Made by a program: the position numbers and the translations under genes
NCBI GenBank assembly: GCA_022573225.1
Contig: JACZUI010000021.1
Span: 1 to 41,438, forward strand
Length of the DNA: 41,438 nt
Reading direction: 5' to 3'
DNA from: Acidobacteriota bacterium
Lineage (GTDB): Bacteria > Actinomycetota > Acidimicrobiia > Spongiisociales > ZC4RG35
Part shown: positions 5,790-15,221 of the stretch, piece after piece
Position numbering within the stretch: the stretch's first letter is position 1
How the letters are laid out: every line of letters starts with the position of its first letter
The notes under the pieces: generated by a model
What the model was told of the DNA's origin: nothing
Database searches by the model: none
Seen by the model: the letters and a program-made list of their open reading frames with translations, nothing else

Positions 5790-6917
5790 TCAGACGTCGG
5801 TGAGAAAACCTTCGAGTCGTTGTGACTTGTCCGGATGGCGCAACTTGGCCAGAGCCTTGGTCTCGAGTTGGCGGATTCGCTCCCGGGTGACCTTGAAGTG
5901 GGCCCCAACTTCCTCGAGGGTCCGCATCCGACCATCGGCGAGGCCGAACCTCATGATCAACACCTCCCGCTCCCTGTCGTTGAGACCCTCCAGAGCCCGA
6001 GCCAGTTGATCCTGAAGAGAGCTGAAAGCCGCGACATCGGGCGGCCTCTCCGAATCCATGTCCTCGACCATGTCACCGAGGGTGCCGTCATCGTCCTCCC
6101 CCACCGGCGTCTCCAACGAGACGGTGTCCTGGGCGATCCTCTGCAACTCCAGGACGCGCGAGACCTCAAGATCTAGATCCTCAGCCACTTCCTCGAGGGT
6201 TGGCGCCCGGCCCATCTTTTGGGTGAGCTCACGCTGGGACCGGGTCAGCTTGTTGACAGAGTCCAAGACGTGGATGGGCATCCGGATGGTCCGGCCCTGG
6301 TCGGCGATGGCGCGCGAGATCGCCTGCCGGATCCACCAGGTGGCATATGTCGAGAACTTGAACCCTCTCCGGTAGTCGAAACGCTCCACCGCTCTCATCA
6401 GACCGACGTTGCCCTCCTGGATCAGATCGAGGAGGGCCATCCCCCGACCGGCGTACCGTCTTGCCAGAGCAACGACAAGCCGGAGGTTCGATTGAACCAA
6501 CTGCTTGTGCGCTGCCTCCCCCATCTCGATCTCATGACGAAGCATCGACATGTCCTCGACTGAGAGACCTTCATCCTTCAACCGTTCTCGAGCGGGACGG
6601 CCGGCCTCCATCCGCATCGCCAGTTCAACTTCCTGCTGGGCAGTCAGAAGCGAGTAACGGCCGATCTCATTGAGGTAAAGCCGCACCGGGTCGGAGACAG
6701 AGACGGCGCCGACCTCTACGAACTCCTCGGTGACGCCCGGCCCTTCCTCGGTGAGTCGCATTCCCTGCGCCCGGAGGGCGTCGGCAACCTCTTCGAAGGC
6801 CTCGCCTGTTGCCTCGGCGTCCTCCAATTCCTGTTGTACCTCGGCCATGGTGAGGAACCCGCGGTGCTTGCCACGCTTGATGAGCGCTGCGAGTACTGAG
6901 TGGAGTTCTTGGTTCAT
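5790..6917 (-). CDS. rpoD: Primary RNA polymerase sigma factor
   Basis: This 375-residue sigma-70 protein directs core RNA polymerase to housekeeping promoters. Region 1.2 begins at [12 protein letters not shown] (76-87). Region 2 contains [12 protein letters not shown] and the -10-binding helix [15 protein letters not shown] (186-200). Region 3 starts at [11 protein letters not shown] (209-219). Region 4 holds [15 protein letters not shown] and the -35-binding helix-turn-helix near the C-terminus ([20 protein letters not shown]). A short region 1.1-like N-terminus is present ([15 protein letters not shown]). This domain set marks a group 1 sigma, named SigA or HrdB in actinobacteria. The start codon overlaps the dnaG stop by 4 bp, so it is translationally coupled to primase. 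Confidence 0.96.
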   Translation of the reverse strand: MNQELHSVLAALIKRGKHRGFLTMAEVQQELEDAEATGEAFEEVADALRAQGMRLTEEGPGVTEEFVEVGAVSVSDPVRLYLNEIGRYSLLTAQQEVELAMRMEAGRPARERLKDEGLSVEDMSMLRHEIEMGEAAHKQLVQSNLRLVVALARRYAGRGMALLDLIQEGNVGLMRAVERFDYRRGFKFSTYATWWIRQAISRAIADQGRTIRMPIHVLDSVNKLTRSQRELTQKMGRAPTLEEVAEDLDLEVSRVLELQRIAQDTVSLETPVGEDDDGTLGDMVEDMDSERPPDVAAFSSLQDQLARALEGLNDREREVLIMRFGLADGRMRTLEEVGAHFKVTRERIRQLETKALAKLRHPDKSQRLEGFLTDV

Positions 6918-8653
6918 GTGTCCGGTCCGGACCGCTTGTCCTTCTGTAAAGCTATCAAGCGTCGGAGGCTTTCGGAATGGGTTTCGCTTCCGGGCTCTTG
7001 TTTCTCGAGTTCGGCTTCGAGTCGATCGATCTCGAAACCGAGACGGCGATGCCGAACCCGCGCCAGCATTTCCGCACCGGAAGCAGGCGGGGTGGGGTCG
7101 AGTATGAGTGATCGAAGTAGCGGCTGGACCTCAGCAGGGGCTAAACCGATATCGACAGGTTCCCCGGGCCGAGTCTCTGCCAGGAGGTCGGCCACCGCCC
7201 TGAATCCCTCACGCAGGCGAGGGTCGAGAAAGTCCGACTCGGATAGGTCGTCAAGCTCACCGGTGTTGGTGATGGCGACGCGAAGTAGCTCCGCTTCATG
7301 ACGGTCGAGAGGCTCATCCCTTTTACTGGGCCGTGGACTGGGACGAGGTGACCCTCTCCCCACGGCCGCCTCCACATCGGTCAGATCGACACCAATTTGA
7401 CGGGCGACGAAGCGGCTGTATTCGCGTTGGGCGATCTGATCATTGACCTTGCGCACATGCTCCGCCGCGGCGTGCAGAGCCCGGGCCCGCCCCTCCGGGC
7501 CGGACAGGTCGAACCTGCCTATCTCGTGTTTGATCCGATGTTCGAGCAGGGGACGTGCATCGCCGACCGCCTTGACCAGGTCTTCCTGCCTCCCGGCCTG
7601 CACCAAATCTGCGGGGTCGAGCCCTTCCGGCATCACCGCCACTCGAAGATCGAGATCGAGGCGGAAGGGTGATTCCAGCTCGTCTCCCCGTAGGGCGGCC
7701 TTGGAACCAGCCTCGTCGGAGTCGAACGCAAGGACAACCTTCTCGGTGAATCTGCGCAGAAGATCGAAGTGTCCATCCCCCAACGCCGTGCCGCAGGTGG
7801 CGACCGCGGTGTCGATGCCCGCCTGATGCATGGCGATGACGTCGGTGTACCCCTCGACCACTACGGCCGGATCCGTATCCGAGATGCTCTTGCGGGCACG
7901 GTCGAGCCCGAACAGCAGTTGGGCCTTGTGGTAGATGATCGAATCCGCCGAGTTGACATACTTGGCGTCGGGGTTGTTGGTCGCTTCCCGATTGACCTCG
8001 TCGATCTTTCGAGCACCGAAACCCACCGGATCGCCCCGAAGATCGTGGATCGGAAACATGAGCCGACCCCGGAAGACGTCATACAGGCCATGCCGTCCCT
8101 TTCTCGACAGCCCTGAGTCGATCAGTGCCTTGTCGGCGACACCGGCCGATCTCAGTTCCTTAGTGAGCGTGTCCCAATCGACCCCGGCAAAACCCAGCTT
8201 CCACCCGTCGATGACGTCGATCTCGTACCCGCGGCTGCGCAAGTAAGCGCGGGCCGGACCGGCCTCTGGAACCTTCTTCAGCCGCTGGTGATAGACCTCG
8301 CCGGCGCGGCGCAACGCCTCGACGCCAGCCCCCCGTCGGCTCCGTCTCTGAGCCGACGCCGGATCGGCGGTAAGAGTGATCCCCGCCTTCCGGGCGAGAA
8401 GCTCCAGTGCGTCGCCGAAGTCGAGGCCCTGGGTCTCCTGGATGAAACTGAAGACATCACCCCCCTTCCCGCAACCGAAGCAGTGGTAGAGACCACGACC
8501 GCGGTCGAGTGACATCGAGGGAGTCTTCTCCTGATGAAAAGGGCAAACCGCCATGGAGGTGCGGCCCGATCGCTTCACCTTGGTCACCTCGGAGACCAAC
8601 TCGACGATGTCGGTTGCCTCCCGGATCCGGTCTATATCAGCGCGGTCTGCCAT
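6914..8653 (-). CDS. dnaG: DNA primase
   Basis: The 579-residue DnaG makes RNA primers at the replication fork. The N-terminal CHC2 zinc-binding domain has C37, H40, C58 and C61 (CPFH, then [11 protein letters not shown]). The catalytic TOPRIM domain carries E267-GYTD (266-271) and DSDEAG (311-316), which bind the metal ions. The last ~130 residues correspond to the DnaB-helicase-interacting domain and are poorly conserved, as is normal. Length fits the family. The 3' end overlaps rpoD by 4 bp, preserving the classical dnaG-rpoD pairing of the macromolecular synthesis operon; rpsU is absent, as is common in actinobacteria. Confidence 0.96.
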   Translation of the reverse strand: MADRADIDRIREATDIVELVSEVTKVKRSGRTSMAVCPFHQEKTPSMSLDRGRGLYHCFGCGKGGDVFSFIQETQGLDFGDALELLARKAGITLTADPASAQRRSRRGAGVEALRRAGEVYHQRLKKVPEAGPARAYLRSRGYEIDVIDGWKLGFAGVDWDTLTKELRSAGVADKALIDSGLSRKGRHGLYDVFRGRLMFPIHDLRGDPVGFGARKIDEVNREATNNPDAKYVNSADSIIYHKAQLLFGLDRARKSISDTDPAVVVEGYTDVIAMHQAGIDTAVATCGTALGDGHFDLLRRFTEKVVLAFDSDEAGSKAALRGDELESPFRLDLDLRVAVMPEGLDPADLVQAGRQEDLVKAVGDARPLLEHRIKHEIGRFDLSGPEGRARALHAAAEHVRKVNDQIAQREYSRFVARQIGVDLTDVEAAVGRGSPRPSPRPSKRDEPLDRHEAELLRVAITNTGELDDLSESDFLDPRLREGFRAVADLLAETRPGEPVDIGLAPAEVQPLLRSLILDPTPPASGAEMLARVRHRRLGFEIDRLEAELEKQEPGSETHSESLRRLIALQKDKRSGPDT

Positions 8654-8685
8654 TCCGGTCGATCATAAGTAGGGCTGAAGGTTGG

Positions 8686-9420
8686 TCAGCCCGAGATTGC
8701 GACAAAATCGAGGCGGATCAGCACGTCGTCACCCACATCAGCCACTATCGGGACATTGGGGATGCCAATCCCGAATTCGGCGCGGGAGACTATGGCCTCG
8801 GCGGTTCCCCTGATCGTCTGCGTGTCAACCAGCTCGGCCACGACATCGAAGGTCACCGACTTGGTCGTCGACTGGATCGTCAGGTCACCGGTCACGGTGA
8901 ACGAGAGAGCGTCTCCGGGATTGGCCTGGCCGTCGAGTCCATTCGCTGACGCCGAGGTGAGGATTATCAACTCGAACTCATCCTGAGCGGAGTTGAGAAT
9001 GATCGGGCCTCGAATTGCCCTATCTCGCAACCGGCTGCCTGTGTCAAAGGTCCGAGCATTGATGACGACCTGGGAGAACTCCAAGGTGCTCAGGTCGGCT
9101 GGATCAAACCGAATCTGTCCCGCGACCTCCGAAGTCGTCCCTACAACTGTGTTGGGTGAACCCCGCAGCACCTCGTCGATCTGAAAAGAAGCTTCCGATT
9201 GGCTGGCATCGATGACGAACACGACAGCTCCGACCGATCCGCTGCTGGCAGTACTTGCAGGATCGTCTTCGCTGCCAAGGGTCGCTTCCGATGCGATGGT
9301 TGGCGTAGTCAGATCGGTCGACGGTTCCCCAGATCCGCCTGCTAGGAAGACATATGCGAGGCCCGCGCCAGCGACAGCTACCGCGGCCAATGCAATCCAC
9401 CGGAAGAGAGAACGATTCAT
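8686..9420 (-). CDS. Membrane-anchored YceI-like domain protein
   Basis: The 244-residue protein has one N-terminal membrane segment (residues 8-28), a low-complexity acidic/Ser-Thr linker to about 60, and then a YceI-like lipocalin-fold domain. The landmarks are FVIDASQSEASFQIDEVL, the VGTTSEVAGQIRFDPADLS strand pair, RDRAIRGPIIL, and LSFTVTGDLTIQSTTKSVTF. YceI proteins bind isoprenoid-type lipids in the periplasm or, in Gram-positives, outside the membrane. No enzymatic residue is expected. It is 32 bp downstream of dnaG's start region but reads the same way, and it follows glyS. Confidence 0.86.
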   Translation of the reverse strand: MNRSLFRWIALAAVAVAGAGLAYVFLAGGSGEPSTDLTTPTIASEATLGSEDDPASTASSGSVGAVVFVIDASQSEASFQIDEVLRGSPNTVVGTTSEVAGQIRFDPADLSTLEFSQVVINARTFDTGSRLRDRAIRGPIILNSAQDEFELIILTSASANGLDGQANPGDALSFTVTGDLTIQSTTKSVTFDVVAELVDTQTIRGTAEAIVSRAEFGIGIPNVPIVADVGDDVLIRLDFVAISG

Positions 9421-9474
9421 GTCAAATTACCTTTTCGATGATTCTCTGCCCTGGCCGCTAACACGATGTAAACG

Positions 9475-10782
9475 TCAGCCCAGCTTCTGATCCAGGTAAC
9501 CGATCAGACCCTCCATGGAGATCCGATCCTGACTCATCGTGTCGCGGTCCCTGACGGTAACCGCACCGTCGTCCAGTGAATCAAAATCGACCGTGACGCA
9601 GAAGGGGGTGCCGATCTCGTCCTGACGCCGGTAGCGACGCCCGATCGACTGAGTCACGTCCAGCTCGATGATCCAACGCTTACGGAGCTCTGCTGCCAGC
9701 TTCTCGGCCGGCTCGATCAGCTCGGCCTTCTTCGACAGGGGAAGGACGGCGACCTTGTACGGAGCGAGACGGTGGTGCAGCTTCAACACCGTCCGAATCT
9801 CGTCATTGACCGTTTCCTCGTAATACGCGTCGATGAGGAAGGCGAACGTAGTTCGGTTGGCTCCAGCCGCAGGTTCGATCACGTGGGGGAAGAACTTCTC
9901 GTTGGCCTCCTGATCGAAATAGCGAAGGTCTTCGCCCGAGTGTTCGGAGTGCTGTCGAAGATCGAAGTCGGTGCGGTTGGCGATGCCCTCCAACTCGTCC
10001 CAGCCCCAGGGAAACAAATACTCGACGTCGACGGTCTCCGATGAGTAATGGCTCAACTCGTCTTCGTCATGGGGCCGAATTCGCAGCGAGCTCTCGGTCA
10101 TGCCGAGGTCGAGGTACCACTGGAATCGCTCTTCCTGCCAATACTGGAACCACTCAGGACTCTCCTCCGGCCGACAGAAGAACTCCATCTCCATCTGCTC
10201 GAACTCGCGGGTCCGGAAGACGAATTGGCCGGGTGTGATCTCGTTGCGGAAGGACTTACCCAATTGTGCGATCCCGAACGGAAGCTTGAGACGGCTGGTA
10301 CGACGCACGTTCTCGAAGTTGGTGAAGATTCCCTGGGCAGTCTCGGGTCGGAGGTAGATCAGATTGTCGTCGGAGTCAACCGGGCCCATATGGGTTCGGA
10401 ACATCAGGTTGAATTGCTGGGGGTCGGTGAACGTGTCACGCTTGCCACAGGTGGGGCACTGATTGGGGTCGTCGAGTTTGTCGAGCCGGAATCGGCTGTT
10501 GCACTCGCGACACTCCACCAGCGGATCGGTGAAGACCTCTTCATGCCCAGATGCCTGCCACACCTCCCGCGCTTGGAGGATCGCCGAGTCGAGACCCACC
10601 ACGTCGCCGCGCTCCTGGACCATCGACCGCCACCACTCGTCTTTGACGTTGCGGAGCAGCTCCACGCCAAGGGGCCCGTAGTCGTAGGCGGAACGAAGAC
10701 CCCCATAGATCTCGGAGGCCGGAAAGACGAAACCCCGCTTTCTGGCGAGATTGGAGATGGTGTCGAGCGTTACATCGGTCAT
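9475..10782 (-). CDS. glyS: Glycyl-tRNA synthetase, dimeric type
   Basis: The 435-residue class II synthetase charges tRNA-Gly with glycine. It is the alpha2 type found in archaea, eukaryotes and actinobacteria, not the alpha2-beta2 type. The start has [17 protein letters not shown] and [14 protein letters not shown] (motif 1 area). A zinc-ribbon-like insertion has [10 protein letters not shown] and CPTCGKR. Motif 2 lies around [23 protein letters not shown] and motif 3 is replaced by the [10 protein letters not shown] region. The C-terminal anticodon-binding domain begins near [14 protein letters not shown]. Length is on the short side but normal for this class. It starts 32 bp after the uppS stop codon, so the two are probably in one transcript. 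Confidence 0.95.
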   Translation of the reverse strand: MTDVTLDTISNLARKRGFVFPASEIYGGLRSAYDYGPLGVELLRNVKDEWWRSMVQERGDVVGLDSAILQAREVWQASGHEEVFTDPLVECRECNSRFRLDKLDDPNQCPTCGKRDTFTDPQQFNLMFRTHMGPVDSDDNLIYLRPETAQGIFTNFENVRRTSRLKLPFGIAQLGKSFRNEITPGQFVFRTREFEQMEMEFFCRPEESPEWFQYWQEERFQWYLDLGMTESSLRIRPHDEDELSHYSSETVDVEYLFPWGWDELEGIANRTDFDLRQHSEHSGEDLRYFDQEANEKFFPHVIEPAAGANRTTFAFLIDAYYEETVNDEIRTVLKLHHRLAPYKVAVLPLSKKAELIEPAEKLAAELRKRWIIELDVTQSIGRRYRRQDEIGTPFCVTVDFDSLDDGAVTVRDRDTMSQDRISMEGLIGYLDQKLG

Positions 10783-10814
10783 TTGAGCGGTGAACGGTGC
10801 CTCAGTCCTCCGGC

Positions 10815-11570
10815 TTAGTCAACCTGGGGTTGGTCGAGTGCAGCACCAAAACGGCGGTCCCGCCGCTGGTACTCCACCACTGCATCGACCAGGGCGTGAC
10901 GATCGAAGTCCGGCCAGAGTATCCCCGGGAAGTAGAACTCCGCATACGCGGCCTGCCACAGAAGGAAGTTGGAGAGCCGATGCTCCCCGGAACTCCTGAT
11001 CACGAGGTCGACATCGGGCATGTCCGGGATGTACATCGAAGCGGCAACCGAAGCCTCGTCGATCTCCTCGATGGACAGCTCGCCCCTGGCGACCCTGGTG
11101 GCCACGTCGCGAGCCGCGTCGGCTAACTCCTTACGGCTTCCGTAGTTAAAGGCGAACACGAGATTGAGACGATCGTTACCGGCCGTCTGGTTGGCGGCGT
11201 CGGCCATGTGACGACGGTTTCGGTCGGGAATCCTCTGGTCATCCATGTCACCAACGAAACGCATCCGGACACCCTGGGCATCAAGATCGTCCCGCCGTCG
11301 CAGCAGCAGATCCTCGTTGAACCACATCAGGAACTCGACTTCCTCGGCAGAGCGCGACCAGTTCTCGGTAGAGAACGTGAATGCGGTTATCCATTCGATC
11401 CCTATCTCGATGGCGCCCTCGACCGTGTCGAACAACGCTGCCTCCCCTGCGGCGTGGCCCGCCGTTCTCTCCAGACCCCTCGCGTTGGCCCATCTTCCGT
11501 TGCCGTCGAGGATCAGACCAACATGGCGGGGAATCCGATCGGGGTCGATGGCTGCCAGATCAAGGCTCAC
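10815..11570 (-). CDS. uppS: Isoprenyl (undecaprenyl) diphosphate synthase
   Basis: The 251-residue cis-prenyltransferase extends farnesyl diphosphate with isopentenyl diphosphate to give the lipid carrier for cell-wall synthesis. [10 protein letters not shown] (19-28) holds the catalytic Asp22 and the substrate-binding loop. [12 protein letters not shown] is the second conserved block. [27 protein letters not shown] binds the pyrophosphate of the second substrate; the usual RTSGEQ is RSSGEH here, a mild change. Product chain length cannot be read from the sequence. It overlaps recO by 4 bp at its start (ATGA) and is followed by glyS. Confidence 0.94.
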   Translation of the reverse strand: MSLDLAAIDPDRIPRHVGLILDGNGRWANARGLERTAGHAAGEAALFDTVEGAIEIGIEWITAFTFSTENWSRSAEEVEFLMWFNEDLLLRRRDDLDAQGVRMRFVGDMDDQRIPDRNRRHMADAANQTAGNDRLNLVFAFNYGSRKELADAARDVATRVARGELSIEEIDEASVAASMYIPDMPDVDLVIRSSGEHRLSNFLLWQAAYAEFYFPGILWPDFDRHALVDAVVEYQRRDRRFGAALDQPQVD

Positions 11571-12283
11571 TCCATGACCGCCAGGGAGACAAGCTTTCGG
11601 TCGAGGTGATATTCGACGAACCTGCGGGCGATTCCCATCGCCTCACCGGCGAGAACGTCGCTGGTGCCGGGTAATTCCATGAAGTCAGCCGTCGATAGGG
11701 CGGCTAGATACTCGGTGATCCCGCTACGGAGCCGCACCGCGCCCTCGCCCCGACACCGATCGCAGATGACGCCGCCGCCGGCAAAGGAGAAGCGGTGCAG
11801 ATCGTCGACCCGCCCGCACGAGGCGCAGTCCACGAGTGCGGGGGCAACTCCCACAACGTCCGCCAGCTTGAGCAGGAAACTTGTGATCAGATCAGGTGAT
11901 CTCTGACCCGCCTCGAGGGAGCGCAGGCCTTTGTGTAGAAGCAAGAACAGGCGCATCGAAGACTCCTCCTCCTGGGCAACGGCGTCGGCTGCCTCCACCA
12001 TGGTCCCAGCAGCGATAACCGCATCGAGGTCGGTTCGCAGCTTCGGAAAAGGCTCGATCACCGAAACCTGGGTGATGGTGTCGAGATTGCGTCCTTCATA
12101 TAGGACCAGATCCACATGAGTGAAGGGCTCCAGACGGCCGCCAAACCTGCTCTTGGTCTTCCTGACCCCCTTTGCCACCGTTCTGATCTTCCCCTTGTTG
12201 GGGCTGAGCATTACGACGACACGATCCGCCTCACCGAAGGGATAGGAGCGAAGCACAATGCCCTGGTCGTGTCTGATGGCCAT
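11567..12283 (-). CDS. recO: DNA repair protein RecO
   Basis: The 238-residue protein loads RecA onto SSB-coated DNA together with RecR during gap repair. The N-terminal OB-fold starts GIVLRSYPFGEADRVVVML and continues with GKIRTVAKGVRKTKSRFGGRLEPF. The zinc-binding site is CASCGRVDDLHRFSF with CDRCRG. The ATG at 12283 gives the usual N-terminus (MAIRHDQGIV). The frame remains open far upstream, but that part is antisense to neighbouring genes and not RecO-like. It heads recO-uppS-glyS, a common actinobacterial arrangement. Confidence 0.93.
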   Translation of the reverse strand: MAIRHDQGIVLRSYPFGEADRVVVMLSPNKGKIRTVAKGVRKTKSRFGGRLEPFTHVDLVLYEGRNLDTITQVSVIEPFPKLRTDLDAVIAAGTMVEAADAVAQEEESSMRLFLLLHKGLRSLEAGQRSPDLITSFLLKLADVVGVAPALVDCASCGRVDDLHRFSFAGGGVICDRCRGEGAVRLRSGITEYLAALSTADFMELPGTSDVLAGEAMGIARRFVEYHLDRKLVSLAVME

Positions 12284-12354
12284 GTGTTGTGCAGCGTATC
12301 CGGGTTGGGTTGGCGACCAATGCTCTTCCACCCGAGTCGGGACGGAGCGCGATG

Positions 12355-12399
12355 GACCACGGTCAAGAGGACTACGGTCAAGAAGACTACGGTCAAGAA
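12355..12399. repeat. Three tandem 15-bp repeats in the recO/pterin dehydratase gap
   Basis: Three 15-bp units lie end to end: GACCACGGTCAAGAG, GACTACGGTCAAGAA and GACTACGGTCAAGAA. They finish one base before the ATG at 12401 and lie in the 117-bp gap between two divergent genes. They could be binding sites or simply slippage DNA. Confidence 0.8.
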
Positions 12400-12400
12400 C

Positions 12401-12694
12401 ATGGCACTTGTTGGAGACGCAGAGATTCAGGCATTCCTCGAAGCCCACCCCGGATGGGTACGCGAGGGAGAAGAGATCACCAAGACATTCACCCACGCCG
12501 ATTTCGTATCGTCGATGGGGTTCACAACACAGGTAGCTCTCCTCGCAGAAAAGGCGGACCACCACCCCGATATCGATATCCGGTGGAACAAAGTCACCCT
12601 CACCTTTTCCACCCATTCTGAGGGGGGCCTGACGCCGAAGGACCTCGACCTGGCCGACGCCACCGACGGCATTACTCAGCACACTCCTAGCTGA
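12401..12694 (+). CDS. Pterin-4a-carbinolamine dehydratase
   Basis: The 97-residue protein matches the small PCD/DCoH family, which dehydrates 4a-hydroxytetrahydrobiopterin. The signature EKADHHPDIDIRWNKV (about residues 50-65) carries the active-site His pair. It is followed by VTLTFSTHSEGGLTPKDLDLA, and the N-terminus has the usual FLEAHPGWVREGEEITKTF. The ATG at 12401 gives the standard length; upstream the frame only reads through tandem repeats. No aromatic amino acid hydroxylase is nearby, so the physiological partner is not evident; stand-alone copies are frequent and may have pterin or molybdopterin salvage roles. Its 3' end overlaps the convergent crotonase gene by 8 bp. Confidence 0.9.
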   Translation: MALVGDAEIQAFLEAHPGWVREGEEITKTFTHADFVSSMGFTTQVALLAEKADHHPDIDIRWNKVTLTFSTHSEGGLTPKDLDLADATDGITQHTPS

Positions 12695-13475
12695 ATCTGG
12701 GAGGGCGCTTCTCTCGGGCGGCGTTGAGGCCTTCTGCTGCATCCGGCCCCAGGAATCCAAGGAACTCATAGGCGATTGAGGCATCAAACGCCGGGTAGGC
12801 AGCCCGGAGCCAATGGTTGAGAGTGTGCTTGGTCCACCGGATCGCTTCTGCCGAGCCTGCGGCAAGCTGGGCCGCCACCGAGCGAGCCGTCTCGTCCAAT
12901 ACGTCGTCAGCCACGACCATGGCAACCAAACCCAGACGTTCCGCCTCCTCCCCGTCGATGGGTTGATTGGTGAGCAGGTGGTACTTGGCTTTTGCCATTC
13001 CAATGAGCAGCGGCCAGATCACCACTGAGTGGTCTCCCGCGGAGACTCCAAGGGTCGTATGCCCGTCGAGAATCCTCGCTGATTGGCCGGCAATAGGGAT
13101 GTCCGCCAGCAGGGCCGCCGCGAGCCCTGCGCCCACGGCCGGGCCGTTGATGGCCGATACGATCGGCTTGGAGCATTCGATGATGTTTCTCACCAGATCT
13201 CGCGCCTCCTTGAGAATCCGGCGGTGGCTCTCGTGATTCTTGACGATCTGGTCGATCATCTCGTAGTCACCCCCGGCGGAGAAGGCCCTTCCTTCGGCGC
13301 GCAGAAGAACCGCCCTCACCGCGGAGTCGGCATCAACCTCGGCCCAGATCCGGGTCAGCTCTGCGTGTCCCTGCTCGCTCACGGCGTTCAGTCTGTCGGG
13401 GTTGCCCAGCGTCACCACCAGGACGCCACTGGGTTCCAGATCGAGGCTCAGGTATTGGTAGTCGGCCAGGCGCAT
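12687..13475 (-). CDS. Crotonase-fold (enoyl-CoA hydratase/isomerase family) protein lacking the usual Glu pair
   Basis: The 262-residue protein has the crotonase fold: GNPDRLNAVSEQGHAEL (24-40), the oxyanion-hole segments RAFSAGGDYEM (63-73) and NGPAVGAGLAAALLADIPIAG (110-130), and the C-terminal GPDAAEGLNAAREKRPPRF. The positions of the two catalytic glutamates of enoyl-CoA hydratase appear to be Ala119 and His139, and the segment GHTTLGVSAGDHS differs from the usual PE..LG..PG.GG. It therefore probably acts on a CoA thioester through other chemistry (isomerase, hydrolase or related). It is likely a fatty-acid or aromatic-acid metabolism gene, divergent from an SDR with which it might share a pathway. 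Confidence 0.85.
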   Translation of the reverse strand: MRLADYQYLSLDLEPSGVLVVTLGNPDRLNAVSEQGHAELTRIWAEVDADSAVRAVLLRAEGRAFSAGGDYEMIDQIVKNHESHRRILKEARDLVRNIIECSKPIVSAINGPAVGAGLAAALLADIPIAGQSARILDGHTTLGVSAGDHSVVIWPLLIGMAKAKYHLLTNQPIDGEEAERLGLVAMVVADDVLDETARSVAAQLAAGSAEAIRWTKHTLNHWLRAAYPAFDASIAYEFLGFLGPDAAEGLNAAREKRPPRFS

Positions 13476-13562
13476 GAGGTGACGCTAGTGCAGCGTCGCG
13501 GGCCGATAGACCTTCGCGATGTTGCGTCGCGGAGGTTCCCTTCGTCAAGGCATACTGGAACG

Positions 13563-14291
13563 ATGCGATTCAGCGATGTCAACGCAGTGGTGACCGGAGG
13601 AGCATCAGGCATTGGGAGAGCGACGGCTCTAGCCCTGGCCCGGGATGGAGCCCGGGTCTCGATCATCGACCTGGACGCTGACGGCGCAATTTCAACTGCA
13701 TCCGAGACGCGAGGCGAGGCCAGATCGATCGATATATCCGACGTCGACGCTGTCCCCGGGGCAATCCGCGAAATCGCTGAGGAACTGGGCGACATCGGTG
13801 TACTCGTCAACTGCGCAGGGTGGGACCGAGCTCAAGCGTTCACGAAAACCGATCCGGACTTCTGGCACAAGGTGGTGGGAATCAACCTGATCGGGACGAT
13901 CGCGGTGACCCATGCCGCCCTCGGCTACATGCCGGACGGGTCTGCAATCGTCAATGTGGCGTCCGATGCCGGTCGGGTCGGCTCGTCCGGCGAGGTGGTC
14001 TACTCGGCTGCAAAAGGAGGTGTCATCGCCTTCTCCAAAGCGCTGGCCCGAGAGGTGGCCCGCCGCAGGATCCGGGTGAATGCCGTTGCGCCCGGCCCAA
14101 CCGACACGCCCTTCCTGGAATCATTCGACGATTCGGGCCAGCTGGCCGAAGCGATGGCGCGCCAGACGCCGCTGCGAAGGCTGGCGACGCCTGGGGACGT
14201 GGCCGCCGCCATCTGCTTCCTGGCATCCGATGAAGCGTCACACATAACCGGACAGGTGCTGTCTGTGTCCGGCGGGCTCACGATGGTCTGA
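13563..14291 (+). CDS. Short-chain dehydrogenase/reductase (SDR)
   Basis: The 242-residue classical SDR is an NAD(P)-dependent oxidoreductase. The cofactor-binding TGGASGIGRATA lies at 11-22, and IIDLDAD (acidic, suggesting NAD preference) ends the second strand. NCAG lies near residue 80. The catalytic Ser is in NVASDAGRVGSSGEVVYSAAKGG, which also carries the Tyr-x3-Lys pair. PGPTDTPF and the C-terminal GQVLSVSGGLTMV are typical. The ATG at 13563 gives the expected start; the open frame upstream is antisense to the crotonase gene. Substrate cannot be deduced. It is divergent from the crotonase gene, with an 87-bp gap that must hold both promoters. Confidence 0.9.
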   Translation: MRFSDVNAVVTGGASGIGRATALALARDGARVSIIDLDADGAISTASETRGEARSIDISDVDAVPGAIREIAEELGDIGVLVNCAGWDRAQAFTKTDPDFWHKVVGINLIGTIAVTHAALGYMPDGSAIVNVASDAGRVGSSGEVVYSAAKGGVIAFSKALAREVARRRIRVNAVAPGPTDTPFLESFDDSGQLAEAMARQTPLRRLATPGDVAAAICFLASDEASHITGQVLSVSGGLTMV

Positions 14292-14295
14292 TCCT

Positions 14296-14312
14296 CTGGG
14301 CCTGAGGCCCAG
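14296..14312. terminator. Bidirectional hairpin between SDR and era
   Basis: CTGGGCC (14296-14302) pairs perfectly with GGCCCAG (14306-14312) around a TGA loop. It sits between two convergent stop codons, as expected for a shared terminator. No long T-run follows. Confidence 0.55.
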
Positions 14313-14324
14313 TCACCCACAGGG

Positions 14325-15221
14325 TCAGGAAGGCTCGAATCCGAAACGATCGAGCAACTGGGGGCGTCGCTGCCAATCCTTCTCCACGGTGACATGGAGC
14401 CTCAGGTTGACCCGGTCCCCGAGGATCCCCTCTAGGTCTTCACGGGCCTCGGTACCCGCGATCGAGAGAAGGGAGCCGCCCTTCCCGATGATGATGCCCT
14501 TCTGACTTTTGCGCTCAACAATCACATCCGCGGCGATATCAATGAGCCCGTCGTCTCGTTGCTCCACGTCCTCCACCCTGACAACCAGCGAATGGGGTAG
14601 CTCGTCGTGCAACCGATCGAGGAATTTCTCTCTGATGATCTCTGCGATGACCAGGGTCTCCGGCTGATCGGACACCATGCCCACCGGGTAATAGAGCGGA
14701 CCCTCGGGAAGCCGCCCGACAATCTCGTCCACCAGCATCGGCACACCGTCTCCGGTTAGCGCCGAAAGCGGCACATAGGCGTCGAAATCCCACTGCGCGG
14801 CTTCGCTCAGTTGTTGGACAATTTCGCCCCGACCGGCCTTGTCCAGCTTGTTGACCACGAGAACCACGCCAGACCCCGCCTCCTTGAGCCGGTCGGCAAT
14901 CAGCCGGTCGCCAGGTCCTATCGGCATCGAGGCGTCGACGAGGAAGACGATCACGTCCGCATCACCGAGGGTGCGGTACACCAGGGAATTGAGTCGACTT
15001 CCCAACTCGGTGCGCGGTTTGTGAAGCCCCGGAGTGTCGACCAGGACTATCTGATAGTCGGGACTGTCAGGATCTGGCCCGGTGACGACCCCGCGAATGG
15101 CGTTCCGGGTGGTCTGGGGACGGATCGAGGTGATGGCGACTTTCGACCCGACCATCTGATTGACCAGTGTCGACTTGCCTACATTGGGGCGCCCCACCAC
15201 CGGGACGAAACCCGACTTCAC
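14325..15221 (-). CDS. era: GTPase Era
   Basis: The 298-residue GTPase binds 16S rRNA near its 3' end and helps 30S subunit assembly. The G1 box is GRPNVGKST (10-18), switch I has RPQTTRNAIRG, G3 is DTPGLHKP, and G4 is NKLDKAG. The C-terminal KH RNA-binding domain includes VIVERKSQKGIIIGKGGSLL. The protein is full length. It is the last gene of the phoH-7TM-HD-ybeY-corC-era run and overlaps corC by 4 bp. Clustering of ybeY and era, both acting on 16S rRNA maturation, is conserved in many bacteria. Confidence 0.96.
   Translation of the reverse strand: MKSGFVPVVGRPNVGKSTLVNQMVGSKVAITSIRPQTTRNAIRGVVTGPDPDSPDYQIVLVDTPGLHKPRTELGSRLNSLVYRTLGDADVIVFLVDASMPIGPGDRLIADRLKEAGSGVVLVVNKLDKAGRGEIVQQLSEAAQWDFDAYVPLSALTGDGVPMLVDEIVGRLPEGPLYYPVGMVSDQPETLVIAEIIREKFLDRLHDELPHSLVVRVEDVEQRDDGLIDIAADVIVERKSQKGIIIGKGGSLLSIAGTEAREDLEGILGDRVNLRLHVTVEKDWQRRPQLLDRFGFEPS

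Noticed and set aside
12284-13003. N-terminal extension of recO giving a 478-residue protein
   Set aside because: The extra part is antisense to the pterin dehydratase gene and passes through the crotonase gene in another frame; RecO begins normally at 12283.
13083-13562. N-terminal extension of the SDR
   Set aside because: It is antisense to the crotonase gene and has no domain; the SDR nucleotide-binding motif follows directly after ATG 13563.
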